NCBI GenBank assembly: GCA_963698535.1
Contig: CAVORD010000001.1
Span: 1,736,001-1,800,000 of the forward strand
DNA: 64,000 bases
Direction: 5' to 3'
Source: CAVORD01 sp963698535
Lineage (GTDB): Bacteria; Bacteroidota; Bacteroidia; Bacteroidales; VadinHA17
The notes under the pieces were generated by a model, which saw nothing but the letters and a program-made list of their open reading frames with translations, did not search any database and was not told the DNA's origin. Positions 52,600 to 61,116 of the stretch are shown here, one piece after another. A program made the position numbers and the translations under genes. The number at the start of each line of letters is the position of its first letter. Position 1 is the first letter of the stretch.

Positions 52600-53106
52600 A
52601 TGACGCCAAAAGTAAGCATTATTATGGGAAGTACCTCCGATCTTCCTGTTATGGAAAAAGCAGCCAAGATACTGGATGATTTTGCGATCCCCTTTGAAAT
52701 GAATGCTCTCTCTGCTCACAGGACACCCGACGAGGTTGAGAAGTTCGCCAAGGGAGCCAGGGAAAGAGGCATAGGAGTGATCATTGCCGGAGCAGGAATG
52801 GCTGCACATCTTCCGGGTGTTATTGCTGCCATGACCACCCTCCCGGTGATCGGTGTTCCAATAAAGGCTTCACTCGACGGACTAGACAGTTTGCTGGCTA
52901 TCGTACAGATGCCTCCAGGAATTCCGGTGGCTACCGTTGGTATTGATGGTGCACAAAATGCCGGTATCCTGGCCGCCCAGATACTAAGTACCGGCGATGA
53001 TGAGCTAAAGAAAAAACTGGCCGACTTCAAAGAGAGCCTTAAAAACAAGATCGTTAAGGCCAACCAGGAGCTCAAAACCGTTAAGTTCAACCACAAGACC
53101 AACTAA
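52600..53106 (+). CDS. purE: N5-carboxyaminoimidazole ribonucleotide mutase
   Basis: Rearranges N5-CAIR to CAIR in purine synthesis. The signature IIMGSTSDLPVMEKA (about residues 7-21), SAHRTPD (about 45-51), GAGMAAHLPGV and VPIKAS are all present. 168 residues, the class I bacterial form. No purK is adjacent. The stop is followed by a short hairpin (CGGT/ACCG) with T8 at about 53109-53128, a weak terminator candidate. Confidence 0.95.
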   Translation: MTPKVSIIMGSTSDLPVMEKAAKILDDFAIPFEMNALSAHRTPDEVEKFAKGARERGIGVIIAGAGMAAHLPGVIAAMTTLPVIGVPIKASLDGLDSLLAIVQMPPGIPVATVGIDGAQNAGILAAQILSTGDDELKKKLADFKESLKNKIVKANQELKTVKFNHKTN

Positions 53107-53175
53107 GTCCGGTTTCACCGTTTTTTTTGCCTTGTAATACTCTTTTTTGTAAATTAGTAGTATTACTAAACTGCT

Positions 53176-54006
53176 ATGAAAAGCCCTGTCTCGCTGCCCG
53201 GGATTTTCATTCTGCTGTTGCTTTGCTTTACTCACCTTCCCTCTCCTGGACAACTATTCCTGTCGCAGGGGGCCAGTGAGGCAGCAATGAGTGGAAGTTC
53301 AATAGTATCAACCGGATTCTGGTCCTCGTTCAACAATCCGGCCTCGATTGCTTTTTGCCGTTCTGCAGAGGCAGGATTCTCACTTGAAAGCCGGTTCGGG
53401 ATCCCCGAGCTAACAACTCGCACGGCAGCAATTACCATTCCTGCAAAAGGTTCAGCTGCAGGGGCCAGGATAATGCAGTACGGATTCGGGGGATTTGCCA
53501 GTACAACAATATCCCTTTCCGCCGGTGTTAAGATATGGGAGACTCTTTATGCAGGAACGGCTATATATCTGGTAACAGAAAGATCTACAAAGGAAGGTGT
53601 CAGCAGGGTTGTCCCGGTTGCTGAAACAGGTCTGATCGTCGATCTGCCCGGGGGGCCCCGCATTGGAATATCCCTCTTCAATCCTGTTCATAATTTCCCG
53701 GCAGAAAATGTCTGGCCATACAGCATCAAGGCAGGAGCAGGACATTCATTCACTGAAGAGTTCTTCATTGCAGCCATGGCCGAGAAGAGAGAGGGGATGG
53801 ATCTCATAATCGGCCTTGGCATAGAATACAGGATCGAAGAGCGAGTACCCCTGCGTATTGGCTATTGCACATACCCTGCAGGCTTCTCCGCAGGTGCCGG
53901 ATACACCTGGCGCAGAATAACAACCGATTTTAGCTTTTCTTCCCATCCCCTTCTGGGTATTACCCCTTCATTATCGGTGGTGTGGACAATCCCGGATGGA
54001 AAATGA
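53176..54006 (+). CDS. Outer-membrane barrel-like protein paired with an HhH barrel
   Basis: Unrecognised family with a PorV/FadL-like beginning: signal peptide (about residues 1-26), then LSQGASEAAMSGSSIVSTGFWSSFNNPASIAF, the typical early-barrel segment, followed by strand-rich Gly/aromatic sequence to an IPDGK end. 276 residues, small for a barrel. The stop overlaps the start of the next gene (ATGA), so the two are expressed together and probably work together at the outer membrane. Confidence 0.72.
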   Translation: MKSPVSLPGIFILLLLCFTHLPSPGQLFLSQGASEAAMSGSSIVSTGFWSSFNNPASIAFCRSAEAGFSLESRFGIPELTTRTAAITIPAKGSAAGARIMQYGFGGFASTTISLSAGVKIWETLYAGTAIYLVTERSTKEGVSRVVPVAETGLIVDLPGGPRIGISLFNPVHNFPAENVWPYSIKAGAGHSFTEEFFIAAMAEKREGMDLIIGLGIEYRIEERVPLRIGYCTYPAGFSAGAGYTWRRITTDFSFSSHPLLGITPSLSVVWTIPDGK

Positions 54007-55961
54007 ATAAGAGAGCTGCTTTCATTATTACATTATTTCTTACGCTCTCATCACTCATGGGTCAGACACAAAATGAGATACTCCGGCTTGCTCTTGAGGT
54101 GGCGGAGCTTAACAGCGACCCCATGTTACTTGAGGAGCTAACAGAATCTTTACTAATCCTTGCAGAGGATCCTGTTCGCATTAACAGCGCCACCGAAGAT
54201 GAGTTATCAAAACTGTTTTTTCTCACTGAATTCCAGGTTAAAGCTCTTTTTGAGTATATCCGGTACAATGGTCCTGTTGGTTCTCTCTATGAACTGTCCT
54301 ATCTCACCGGATTCGACCGGGAGCTGGCAACTATGCTTGAGCCATATATATCGCTTGAGGTTAGAAATAATCTGCTGCCCCTGAAAGTATACCCCCGGCA
54401 AAGATTTATGACAAAACTGATGTGGCGACCCGATTCATCAAAGAGCTTCGGTGATGAAAGGAGGATATATGCCCGTTACCGGCTCGACTGGACCAATATC
54501 AGTACAGGGTTTACTCTTGAAAATGATGCAGGGGAGACCTCTTTCCCGGTAGATAACAATCCCCCCGACTTCATGTCGGCCTATGTTATGATCACCGGCA
54601 GAACGATACCTTTTCGTATTATTCTGGGCGATTACTCCATCAGGGCAGGCCAGGGGATTGGCATAAACAGTGCATTCCGGACCGGTATCAATACCTTGTC
54701 TCAATCGATGTTTATCCAGAAGAATGACCTGCGGCCATATACCTCTTCAGGTGAAAATATGTTCCTGCGTGGTGTCGCAGGAACTATTGAGGTAAAGAAC
54801 TTTCAACTGACAGGATTCATCTCTGAAAACAAAGCCGATGCCACATTGTGGAACAATCCTGAAGATAACGAAACAAGTATCAGGAGTTTTTACACCGCCG
54901 GTTATCACGATAGCCCCCTTAACAGGCTGAAGAAAGATGCTGTTGGCATTTTTACCGGTGGCGCCGGTATTGAATGGAATGGAGGACTCTTACGAGCCGG
55001 CCTTACCGGAGCGTTGGTGCGGTTCAGCCACCCCTTGCTACCTGAATTCTCTACACTGGAGGGACCAACAGCAACCAGAGGTGCAAGGCATGATTTTCTA
55101 TCTCTCTATTTCAAATACAATAAAGAAAATATACTTATATGGGGTGAAGGAACAGCCGACTATTCAGGCGATATCGCTCTCCTGGCGGGTATGAGGCTTA
55201 ACCCCCGCAAGGGATTAAGCGTCACGGCCTCGTGCCGCAGATATCCGCCTGGATTCTATACCTATCATGGTAACCCCGTATCAGCCTTTACCTATGCCTC
55301 AAATGAAACAGGGGTGACAGCAGGTATCGGTGCTTCTCTTATAAAGAACATCACTGTGGAACTGGGAACAGATCTCTCCTGGAGGGATGCCCCTGATGGA
55401 TCGATTTTGCCCTTACATCCAAAAAGCAGAACCGATCTGCGGATCATTTCTGATCGCGGAGAATACCTGAGATTAATTTTCCTGTTCCAGCACAGAGAGA
55501 ACGAAGAGTTATTAAGTACCGATGATCCCGGTTTTTCATCAATACGGCAAGTAAGTAATCTGGTAAGTATTTATCCGGTCCTTCACGCCGCTCCCAACCT
55601 TACCCTCTCTGCCAGATATATCATAAAAGAGACATCCGGGATAAAAGAGAAAGGATCTCTCTTTTTTGTTGAGAGCAGACTATTGATTCCCGAATGGAAG
55701 ACCACTGTCTGGGGCAGGTTCACCGGCTATAAAACTGATGGCTATGAGTCGAGGATATATGCCTGGGAGAATGACATGGTATCTGCTTTTAATGTTTCGA
55801 TGTTCTCCGGAGAGGGTACCGCCAGCTACATAATGGCAGAACATGAGCCCTTTCCAAAAATATATCTCAGGATCAAGTATTCTGTACGCAATGGGTTAGT
55901 TGCCGACGGATCATTGGTCAGGAGTAGTTACCTGAACCTGCAACTTAGAGGCTCCTTCTAG
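54003..55961 (+). CDS. Helix-hairpin-helix domain plus predicted outer-membrane beta-barrel protein
   Basis: Function unknown. A signal peptide (about residues 1-20, ending LMGQT) is followed by a ComEA-like helix-hairpin-helix region (about 50-112, INSATEDELSKLFFLTEFQVKALFEYI, then GPVGSLYELSYLTGFD). About 530 residues of alternating strands and aromatic-rich turns follow, ending in a terminal strand (YLNLQLRGSF), as expected of a barrel. HhH motifs usually bind DNA non-specifically, so a role in DNA uptake or surface DNA handling is conceivable, but the HhH may instead serve as a protein-binding plug. Start at ATG 54003, overlapping the previous stop; convergent with recJ, whose stop overlaps by 4 bp. 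Confidence 0.8.
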   Translation: MNKRAAFIITLFLTLSSLMGQTQNEILRLALEVAELNSDPMLLEELTESLLILAEDPVRINSATEDELSKLFFLTEFQVKALFEYIRYNGPVGSLYELSYLTGFDRELATMLEPYISLEVRNNLLPLKVYPRQRFMTKLMWRPDSSKSFGDERRIYARYRLDWTNISTGFTLENDAGETSFPVDNNPPDFMSAYVMITGRTIPFRIILGDYSIRAGQGIGINSAFRTGINTLSQSMFIQKNDLRPYTSSGENMFLRGVAGTIEVKNFQLTGFISENKADATLWNNPEDNETSIRSFYTAGYHDSPLNRLKKDAVGIFTGGAGIEWNGGLLRAGLTGALVRFSHPLLPEFSTLEGPTATRGARHDFLSLYFKYNKENILIWGEGTADYSGDIALLAGMRLNPRKGLSVTASCRRYPPGFYTYHGNPVSAFTYASNETGVTAGIGASLIKNITVELGTDLSWRDAPDGSILPLHPKSRTDLRIISDRGEYLRLIFLFQHRENEELLSTDDPGFSSIRQVSNLVSIYPVLHAAPNLTLSARYIIKETSGIKEKGSLFFVESRLLIPEWKTTVWGRFTGYKTDGYESRIYAWENDMVSAFNVSMFSGEGTASYIMAEHEPFPKIYLRIKYSVRNGLVADGSLVRSSYLNLQLRGSF

Positions 55962-57685
55962 AAACCTGTTGAAGGACGAATGTCTTTAATATTAAGCTGA
56001 AGGTTTTTCCTGCCCCTGAATTCATTCATCTCCAAGGAGTAGCATATGTCGAATGGCTTTCCGCTCTTTATATATTCATAATGATTGGCCTGCCCAAAAG
56101 CAATAGCCGACAGAGTAAACATCATATTGTCGCCCTGAAAGAGGTCCAGTTTGAGGTGTTCCCCACTGTTGCCTACCATACGGCCCGATCCCTTGTCATA
56201 AACACCTGTCGACATAAATACAGGTGCCATATTCTCAGGGCCAAAAGGCTGAAACTTGTTTATGGAGTAGTAGAGCGAGTCATCGATCTCTTCAAAAAGG
56301 AGCTCCGCATCAACCACAACGCGCGGGATCTTTTGCTCCTCAGTGATCGTCGACGAAACGAAGGCTTCAAACCTGTCGATAAATGCAGGTATATTCTCCC
56401 TTCTCATTGTAAGGCCTGCCGCAAACATATGACCGCCGAAATTTTCAAGCAGGTCACTGCACGATTCTATTGCCTGATACAGATCATAGCCGGGAACCGA
56501 TCTGGCGGAGCCCGTAGCCATTCCGTTCGACTCGGTGAGGATCACCGTTGGACGGTAATAGGTCTCTATCAGCCGCGAAGCAACGATGCCGATGACACCC
56601 TTGTGCCACTCAGGATTAAACAATACAGTGGTGCTCAGGGAAGAGTCCTTCGATCCCTCAGCATCACTTATCATCCTCATGGCCGAAGTTGTTATTGAGC
56701 GGTCAATACTCCTTCTTTCAGTATTGCAGATATTTATTTCCTTGCTTATCTCTGCGGCAAGCCTTTGATCTTCTGACAGTAGCAGATCCACCGCTCTCTT
56801 ACCGCTCTCCATCCTGCCGGCAGCATTTATTCTCGGTCCTATCTTAAACACAATGTCCTCTATAAGAAGCGTCCTGCTAACCTCTGCTTCCCTTATTATC
56901 TCTTTAAGTCCTATCCGGGGAGCCTCATTAAGCTGTTTGAGCCCAAAATAGGCAAGTATCCTGTTCTCATCAATAATAGGAACAATATCTGATGCTATAC
57001 TTACAACAACCAGATCGAGCCATGGGATTATCTCCTCAAAGGGTATTGAGTGGATTATTGAATAAGCATGGATCAGCTTAAACCCTACACCACAGCCTGA
57101 TAGTTCTTTAAAGGGATAAGGGCAATTGCTCTGCTTGGGATCCAGAACGGCAACAGCATCAGGGATAATATCACCCGGTAGATGGTGGTCGCAAATAATT
57201 ACATCGATACCTTTCTCCCTGGCATACTTAACCTTTTCAACAGCCTTGATCCCGCAATCAAGCGTTATCAGCAGTTTGCAACTTGTATTTGCAGCATAGT
57301 CGATACCCTTTATCGATACGCCGTAACCTTCACTGTACCGGTCGGGAATATAGTAGTCGATATTGGCATGAAAACGATTAAGGAAAGAGTATAACAGTGC
57401 AACTGAGGTTGTACCGTCAACGTCGTAGTCACCATAGATCAATATTCTCTCTTTCCTCTCAACGGCCGATGACAACCTCTCGACAGCCTGGTGCATATTT
57501 AACATCAGGAACGGGTCGTACAGACCCGAAAGGACAGGGTTAAAGAAATTATCTGCCTCTTTTTGTGATTTGATGCCCCTTTGAACAAGCAGGGTAGCTA
57601 CGGGCACCGGAATATTTGCCTCAGCAGAAAGCGTGCCTATGAGCTCCTGGTCTCTATTATCCTTAGGGATCCAAATCTTTTCCAT
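55958..57685 (-). CDS. recJ: Single-stranded-DNA-specific exonuclease RecJ
   Basis: 5'-3' ssDNA exonuclease of recombination and mismatch repair. DHH-family motifs: YGDYDVDGTTS (about residues 82-92), ITLDCGIKAVE, ICDHHLPG (about 148-155), RINAAGRMESG and the DHHA1-domain GGHMFAAGLT. 575 residues, normal. Its start is 3 bp after the lipB stop, so it may be co-transcribed with lipA-lipB. Confidence 0.95.
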   Translation of the reverse strand: MEKIWIPKDNRDQELIGTLSAEANIPVPVATLLVQRGIKSQKEADNFFNPVLSGLYDPFLMLNMHQAVERLSSAVERKERILIYGDYDVDGTTSVALLYSFLNRFHANIDYYIPDRYSEGYGVSIKGIDYAANTSCKLLITLDCGIKAVEKVKYAREKGIDVIICDHHLPGDIIPDAVAVLDPKQSNCPYPFKELSGCGVGFKLIHAYSIIHSIPFEEIIPWLDLVVVSIASDIVPIIDENRILAYFGLKQLNEAPRIGLKEIIREAEVSRTLLIEDIVFKIGPRINAAGRMESGKRAVDLLLSEDQRLAAEISKEINICNTERRSIDRSITTSAMRMISDAEGSKDSSLSTTVLFNPEWHKGVIGIVASRLIETYYRPTVILTESNGMATGSARSVPGYDLYQAIESCSDLLENFGGHMFAAGLTMRRENIPAFIDRFEAFVSSTITEEQKIPRVVVDAELLFEEIDDSLYYSINKFQPFGPENMAPVFMSTGVYDKGSGRMVGNSGEHLKLDLFQGDNMMFTLSAIAFGQANHYEYIKSGKPFDICYSLEMNEFRGRKNLQLNIKDIRPSTGF

Positions 57686-57688
57686 AAT

Positions 57689-58397
57689 CTACTCTTCTCT
57701 CCAGGAGATATTAAAAACTTCCCTGAAATTTTCTTTCACCACCTCTTTTACCTTATTCATGTCGAGCTCGTGGCCCAGCTCCTTCTCCATTGATGTTACA
57801 CCTTTATCCGTAAAACCGCACGGGTTAATGTGGTTAAAATAGGTCAGGTCGGTATTTACATTCATTGCAAATCCGTGCATTGTAACATACCTGCTCACCC
57901 GCACTCCTATAGCACAAATTTTCCTCTCCCGCCCCGGCATCTTGCCATCGAGCCACACTCCTGTGGCTCCTTCCAGCCGGCCTGCTTCAATTCCGAAACT
58001 CCTTAGCGATAATATAATTATCTCTTCAACCTTGTTGATATACTCTTTGAGCCCTAACCCTGCCTCCTCCAGGTTGAAGATAGGGTATCCCACCAGCTGT
58101 CCCGGCCCGTGATAAGTGATATCACCACCCCTGTCGATCTTGTAAAAGGAGGCATTAGCAGCATTAAGCTGAATATAATTCAGCAAGCAGATTATCCTCC
58201 GATCCGCTTTTGCCAAGGGTATAAACATGCGGATGCTCCACAAATATCAGTCTCCCGGGAATATCCTGCTTCCTCTCTTCCGAGGCCAGTTTATTTTCTA
58301 TTATTCTCCTGAAAACCGTATCCTGATAATCCCATGTCTCCTTATAATCCCTGAGACCAAGATCCTCATATTGTACTGAAAGACTCAAAGTGTTCAA
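57689..58397 (-). pseudogene. lipB: Octanoyl-ACP:protein octanoyltransferase LipB, interrupted by one frameshift
   Basis: Transfers octanoyl from ACP to lipoyl domains, the first step of lipoate synthesis. From a TTG at 58397: YEDLGLRDYKETWDYQD, then EHPHVYTLGKSGSEDNLL, the family signature. At about 58183-58188 the frame changes; the rest (NYIQLNAANASFYKIDRGGDITYHGPGQLVGYPI, ICAIGVRVSRYVTMHGFAMNVN with the catalytic Lys/Cys region) is in the next frame. Dropping one T of CTTG restores LLLNY and about 235 residues. Encoded 26 bp after lipA. If the break is real, the cell would depend on the LplA ligase. Confidence 0.86.
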
Positions 58398-58423
58398 ATA
58401 AGTAACAAAGATAATTAAAAATG

Positions 58424-59275
58424 CTACTTACTCACATGCCGTTCCGCATGAAAGGAGGACCTTACAAGCGGACTGCTCTCAACTATTCTGAAGCCTGTCC
58501 GAAGACCCTCTTCATGGTACTCTTTGAACGTTTCAGGATGAATGTACTCCACCACAGGCATATGGTCCAGTGAGGGTTGAAGATATTGTCCGATGGTAAG
58601 TACTGAACATCCATTATTGAAAAGATCCTGCATTGTTTCAGATATCTCCTGCCTTGTTTCACCAAGACCGACCATAAAACCTGACTTAGCTACTGCTCCT
58701 GCGTCTGAAAGGTGCTTTATTACAGCGAGGCTTGTTTCATATTTTGCCCTGCTTCGTATCTGTGGAGTCAGCCGGCGCACAGTCTCAACATTGTGGGAGA
58801 TAACATCCGGTGCTGCTTCAATCACAATATCAAGCAACTCCGGGATGGCATCAAAATCGGGAATAAGCGTTTCCAGTGTTATGCCGGGACCAACAGACTT
58901 AATCGCCCTTATACATTCTGCCCAGTGGTTCGCTCCCTTGTCTGCAAGATCATCTCTGTCAACCGAGGTAACGACAACATGCTTAAGCTTCATCAGTTTA
59001 ACAGCGGCAGCAAGCCTTTTGGGCTCCCCTTTATCAGGAGGCAAGGGCTTACCGGTACGGGTTCCGCAGAAACTGCACGATCTGGTACATATATCACCCA
59101 GGATCATGAATGTAGCTGTGCCGGCATTCCAGCACTCACCTATATTCGGACAGTTACCGCTGGTACAAATAGTGTGAAGACTATTGGTTTCAACTATTCT
59201 TTTAACACCCGAGTAGGTGGCTCCACTGGCTCTCTCCATCCTCATCCAGTCGGGTAATCTTCTTCTCTTCTCCAT
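58424..59275 (-). CDS. lipA: Lipoyl synthase
   Basis: Radical-SAM enzyme inserting two sulphurs into protein-bound octanoate. Auxiliary cluster CX4CX5C: Cys37, Cys42, Cys48 (CTSGNCPNIGEC). Radical-SAM cluster CX3CX2C: Cys63, Cys67, Cys70. The C-terminal RSS serine signature is in LVRSSFHAERH. 283 residues, normal. First gene of lipA-lipB(-recJ), with a promoter box 28 nt upstream. Confidence 0.95.
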   Translation of the reverse strand: MEKRRRLPDWMRMERASGATYSGVKRIVETNSLHTICTSGNCPNIGECWNAGTATFMILGDICTRSCSFCGTRTGKPLPPDKGEPKRLAAAVKLMKLKHVVVTSVDRDDLADKGANHWAECIRAIKSVGPGITLETLIPDFDAIPELLDIVIEAAPDVISHNVETVRRLTPQIRSRAKYETSLAVIKHLSDAGAVAKSGFMVGLGETRQEISETMQDLFNNGCSVLTIGQYLQPSLDHMPVVEYIHPETFKEYHEEGLRTGFRIVESSPLVRSSFHAERHVSK

Positions 59276-59303
59276 ATCATCAAACTCCTGAAATTGAAGT
59301 TCA

Positions 59304-59311
59304 CAAAGTTA
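59304..59311 (-). promoter_or_regulatory. -7 element of lipA
   Basis: Minus strand TAACTTTG, full match to TAnnTTTG, 28 nt before the ATG at 59275. Confidence 0.4.
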
Positions 59312-59365
59312 ACCATTTTAATGATTGAACTTCCCCGGGGAATCCATCAACCACTTCAATTTTAC

Positions 59366-59373
59366 TATCTTTG
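59366..59373 (+). promoter_or_regulatory. -7 element of the mscS-like gene
   Basis: TATCTTTG, full match to TAnnTTTG, 47 nt before the ATG at 59421. Confidence 0.4.
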
Positions 59374-59420
59374 CTTATCAGGCAAACTGATCTTTTCGCA
59401 ATAACTTAATCAGCCAATAT

Positions 59421-60254
59421 ATGGAATTACGGGAATTGCTCCACTTCGTCCTTGTCAAAAACGAAAAATTCAACATCACAGTAGGCGGTCTGGTTGTCGC
59501 TGCCATTGTTATCATCGCTACATACATCGGACTGCAGATTATAAGATATCTTCTCTGGCGCTATCTGAAGAAAAAGAACCTCGAAAAAGGCGGTCTTTAC
59601 TCCATTTTTAAGCTTATCAAATACTTCGTCTGGGTATTAGTGATCGTTGCCTTACTGGAAACCGTCGGAATGAAGATCTCAGTTCTCCTGGCAGGGTTTG
59701 CTGCCCTGCTGGTAGGTGTTGGACTTGGTATACAGCAGCTCTTCAGTGATGTCACATCAGGAGTACTGCTCCTTTTTGAAAGAAACCTCCAGCTTAACGA
59801 CGTTATCCAGATGGAAGACGGAACAGTGGGGAAGGTTATAGACATTGGCATTCGTACCTCCAAACTGAAAACACGCGACGATATAGTTATGGTGATCCCC
59901 AACTCCAAGTTCATCATGGATCGTATCATCAACTGGTCGCACAGCGAACAGATCACCAGATTCAATGTTAAGGTGGGTGTTGCTTATGGTTCTGATGTTA
60001 AACTTGTTACAAAAGTTCTGCTGGAGTGTGCCCACGAAGAAGATCAAATAACAAAAGAACCTCCCCCATTTGTCAGGTTCATCGATTTTGGTGATTCGTC
60101 ACTTGACTTTCAGCTTTACTTCTGGGTAACAAACTCATTCAGGGTTGAAAATATTAAAAGCAATCTTAGGTATCTCATCAACCAGAAGCTAAGGGATAAC
60201 AACATCACTATTCCTTTCCCGCAAAGAGATGTTCATTTGAAGAAAGATCTGTAA
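59421..60254 (+). CDS. mscS: Small-conductance mechanosensitive channel (MscS family)
   Basis: Inner-membrane tension-gated channel that relieves osmotic shock. Three membrane segments are visible (about residues 20-45, 65-85, 90-125). The last is the pore helix with the Gly/Ala-rich LLAGFAALLVGVGLGIQQLFSD pattern, followed by the beta domain (LQLNDVIQMEDGTVGKVIDIGIRTSKL and VIPNSKFIMDRIINWS). 277 residues, the minimal MscS form. Standalone and divergent from lipA. Confidence 0.93.
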   Translation: MELRELLHFVLVKNEKFNITVGGLVVAAIVIIATYIGLQIIRYLLWRYLKKKNLEKGGLYSIFKLIKYFVWVLVIVALLETVGMKISVLLAGFAALLVGVGLGIQQLFSDVTSGVLLLFERNLQLNDVIQMEDGTVGKVIDIGIRTSKLKTRDDIVMVIPNSKFIMDRIINWSHSEQITRFNVKVGVAYGSDVKLVTKVLLECAHEEDQITKEPPPFVRFIDFGDSSLDFQLYFWVTNSFRVENIKSNLRYLINQKLRDNNITIPFPQRDVHLKKDL

Positions 60255-60288
60255 CGATATTTTATATTAACTCCTCAACGTTTTAAAA

Positions 60289-61071
60289 TTGAAAAAACTG
60301 CTTAAAGAAATTGCTGAAGTTGCATCATTGGTCTGGACGAAAGGATGGGGTGAGAGCAATGCCGGCAACATATCAGTGCTTATTGATAATGATCTGGATG
60401 AGAAGTCAGAAAAATGGTCACGGAGTGGTGGCGGAGTCTTCCCGGAAGGAGTGAGTTTAAACGCAGGCAGCAGACTGCTGATAACAGGTACCGGCACCCG
60501 CATGAGGGATATTGCAGATAGAGCCGATGAAAATATGGTTCTGCTTGTTCCCGGCAGTGAAGAGAATACCTATGATATTCTGGAGAGAAAGGGTCGGGAA
60601 GGAGATCCCCTTAAGCCTACTTCCGAGTTGCCGTCACATCTTGCCATACATAGCGTGTTGTCTGGTTTACGCCCTGCCGACAGGGTTATAATACATACCC
60701 ATGCAACCGAACTGATAAGCCTGACACACAATAGTGATCTTAAGTCGACCGATGCCCTGACTGCTTTCATATGGTCGATGCACCCCGAGGCCAGGATCTT
60801 CCTCCCCGGGGGAGTCGGATTTGTACCATGGGAGACACCCGGAAGTATGGCTATGGCAGTGGCTGTTGCAGAATCTCTCAGGGGACACAGGATAGTTGTG
60901 GCCGAAAAACACGGCGTGTTTGCCACAGCCCCCACGGCCGCAGAAGCTTTCGATCTGATCGATATTGCATCTAAATCTGTTGCTATCTGTATAACCTGTA
61001 AAAACCTTGGCTTCGAACCCGAGAAATTAAGCCCCGATAAGCTTAAGGCACTTGGTGAGATTAAATTCTGA
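60289..61071 (+). CDS. Class II aldolase/adducin-family protein (RhaD-like)
   Basis: Probable zinc-dependent sugar-phosphate aldolase; the sequence resembles rhamnulose-1-phosphate aldolase (KGWGESNAGNISVLI near the N-terminus). Zinc ligands fit IIHTHATELISLTH (HxH, about residues 133-146) and EKHGVFATAPTAAEAFDLID near the end, with LPGGVGFVPWETPGS between. No upstream ATG exists, so the start is a TTG at 60289. 260 residues. No rhamnose pathway genes lie nearby, so the substrate is uncertain. Confidence 0.8.
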   Translation: MKKLLKEIAEVASLVWTKGWGESNAGNISVLIDNDLDEKSEKWSRSGGGVFPEGVSLNAGSRLLITGTGTRMRDIADRADENMVLLVPGSEENTYDILERKGREGDPLKPTSELPSHLAIHSVLSGLRPADRVIIHTHATELISLTHNSDLKSTDALTAFIWSMHPEARIFLPGGVGFVPWETPGSMAMAVAVAESLRGHRIVVAEKHGVFATAPTAAEAFDLIDIASKSVAICITCKNLGFEPEKLSPDKLKALGEIKF

Positions 61072-61088
61072 CCATTCTCTATTTTTCT

Positions 61089-61096
61089 TACATTTG
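61089..61096 (+). promoter_or_regulatory. -7 element of lysS
   Basis: TACATTTG, full match to TAnnTTTG, 20 nt before the ATG at 61117. Confidence 0.45.
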
Positions 61097-61116
61097 CGAA
61101 AATTTCAATTACTATT

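Noticed and set aside
24203..58397. Programmed ribosomal frameshifting in the seven interrupted genes
   Set aside because: These families are not known to use it, the break sites share no slippery or stimulatory sequence, and the bases involved differ each time.
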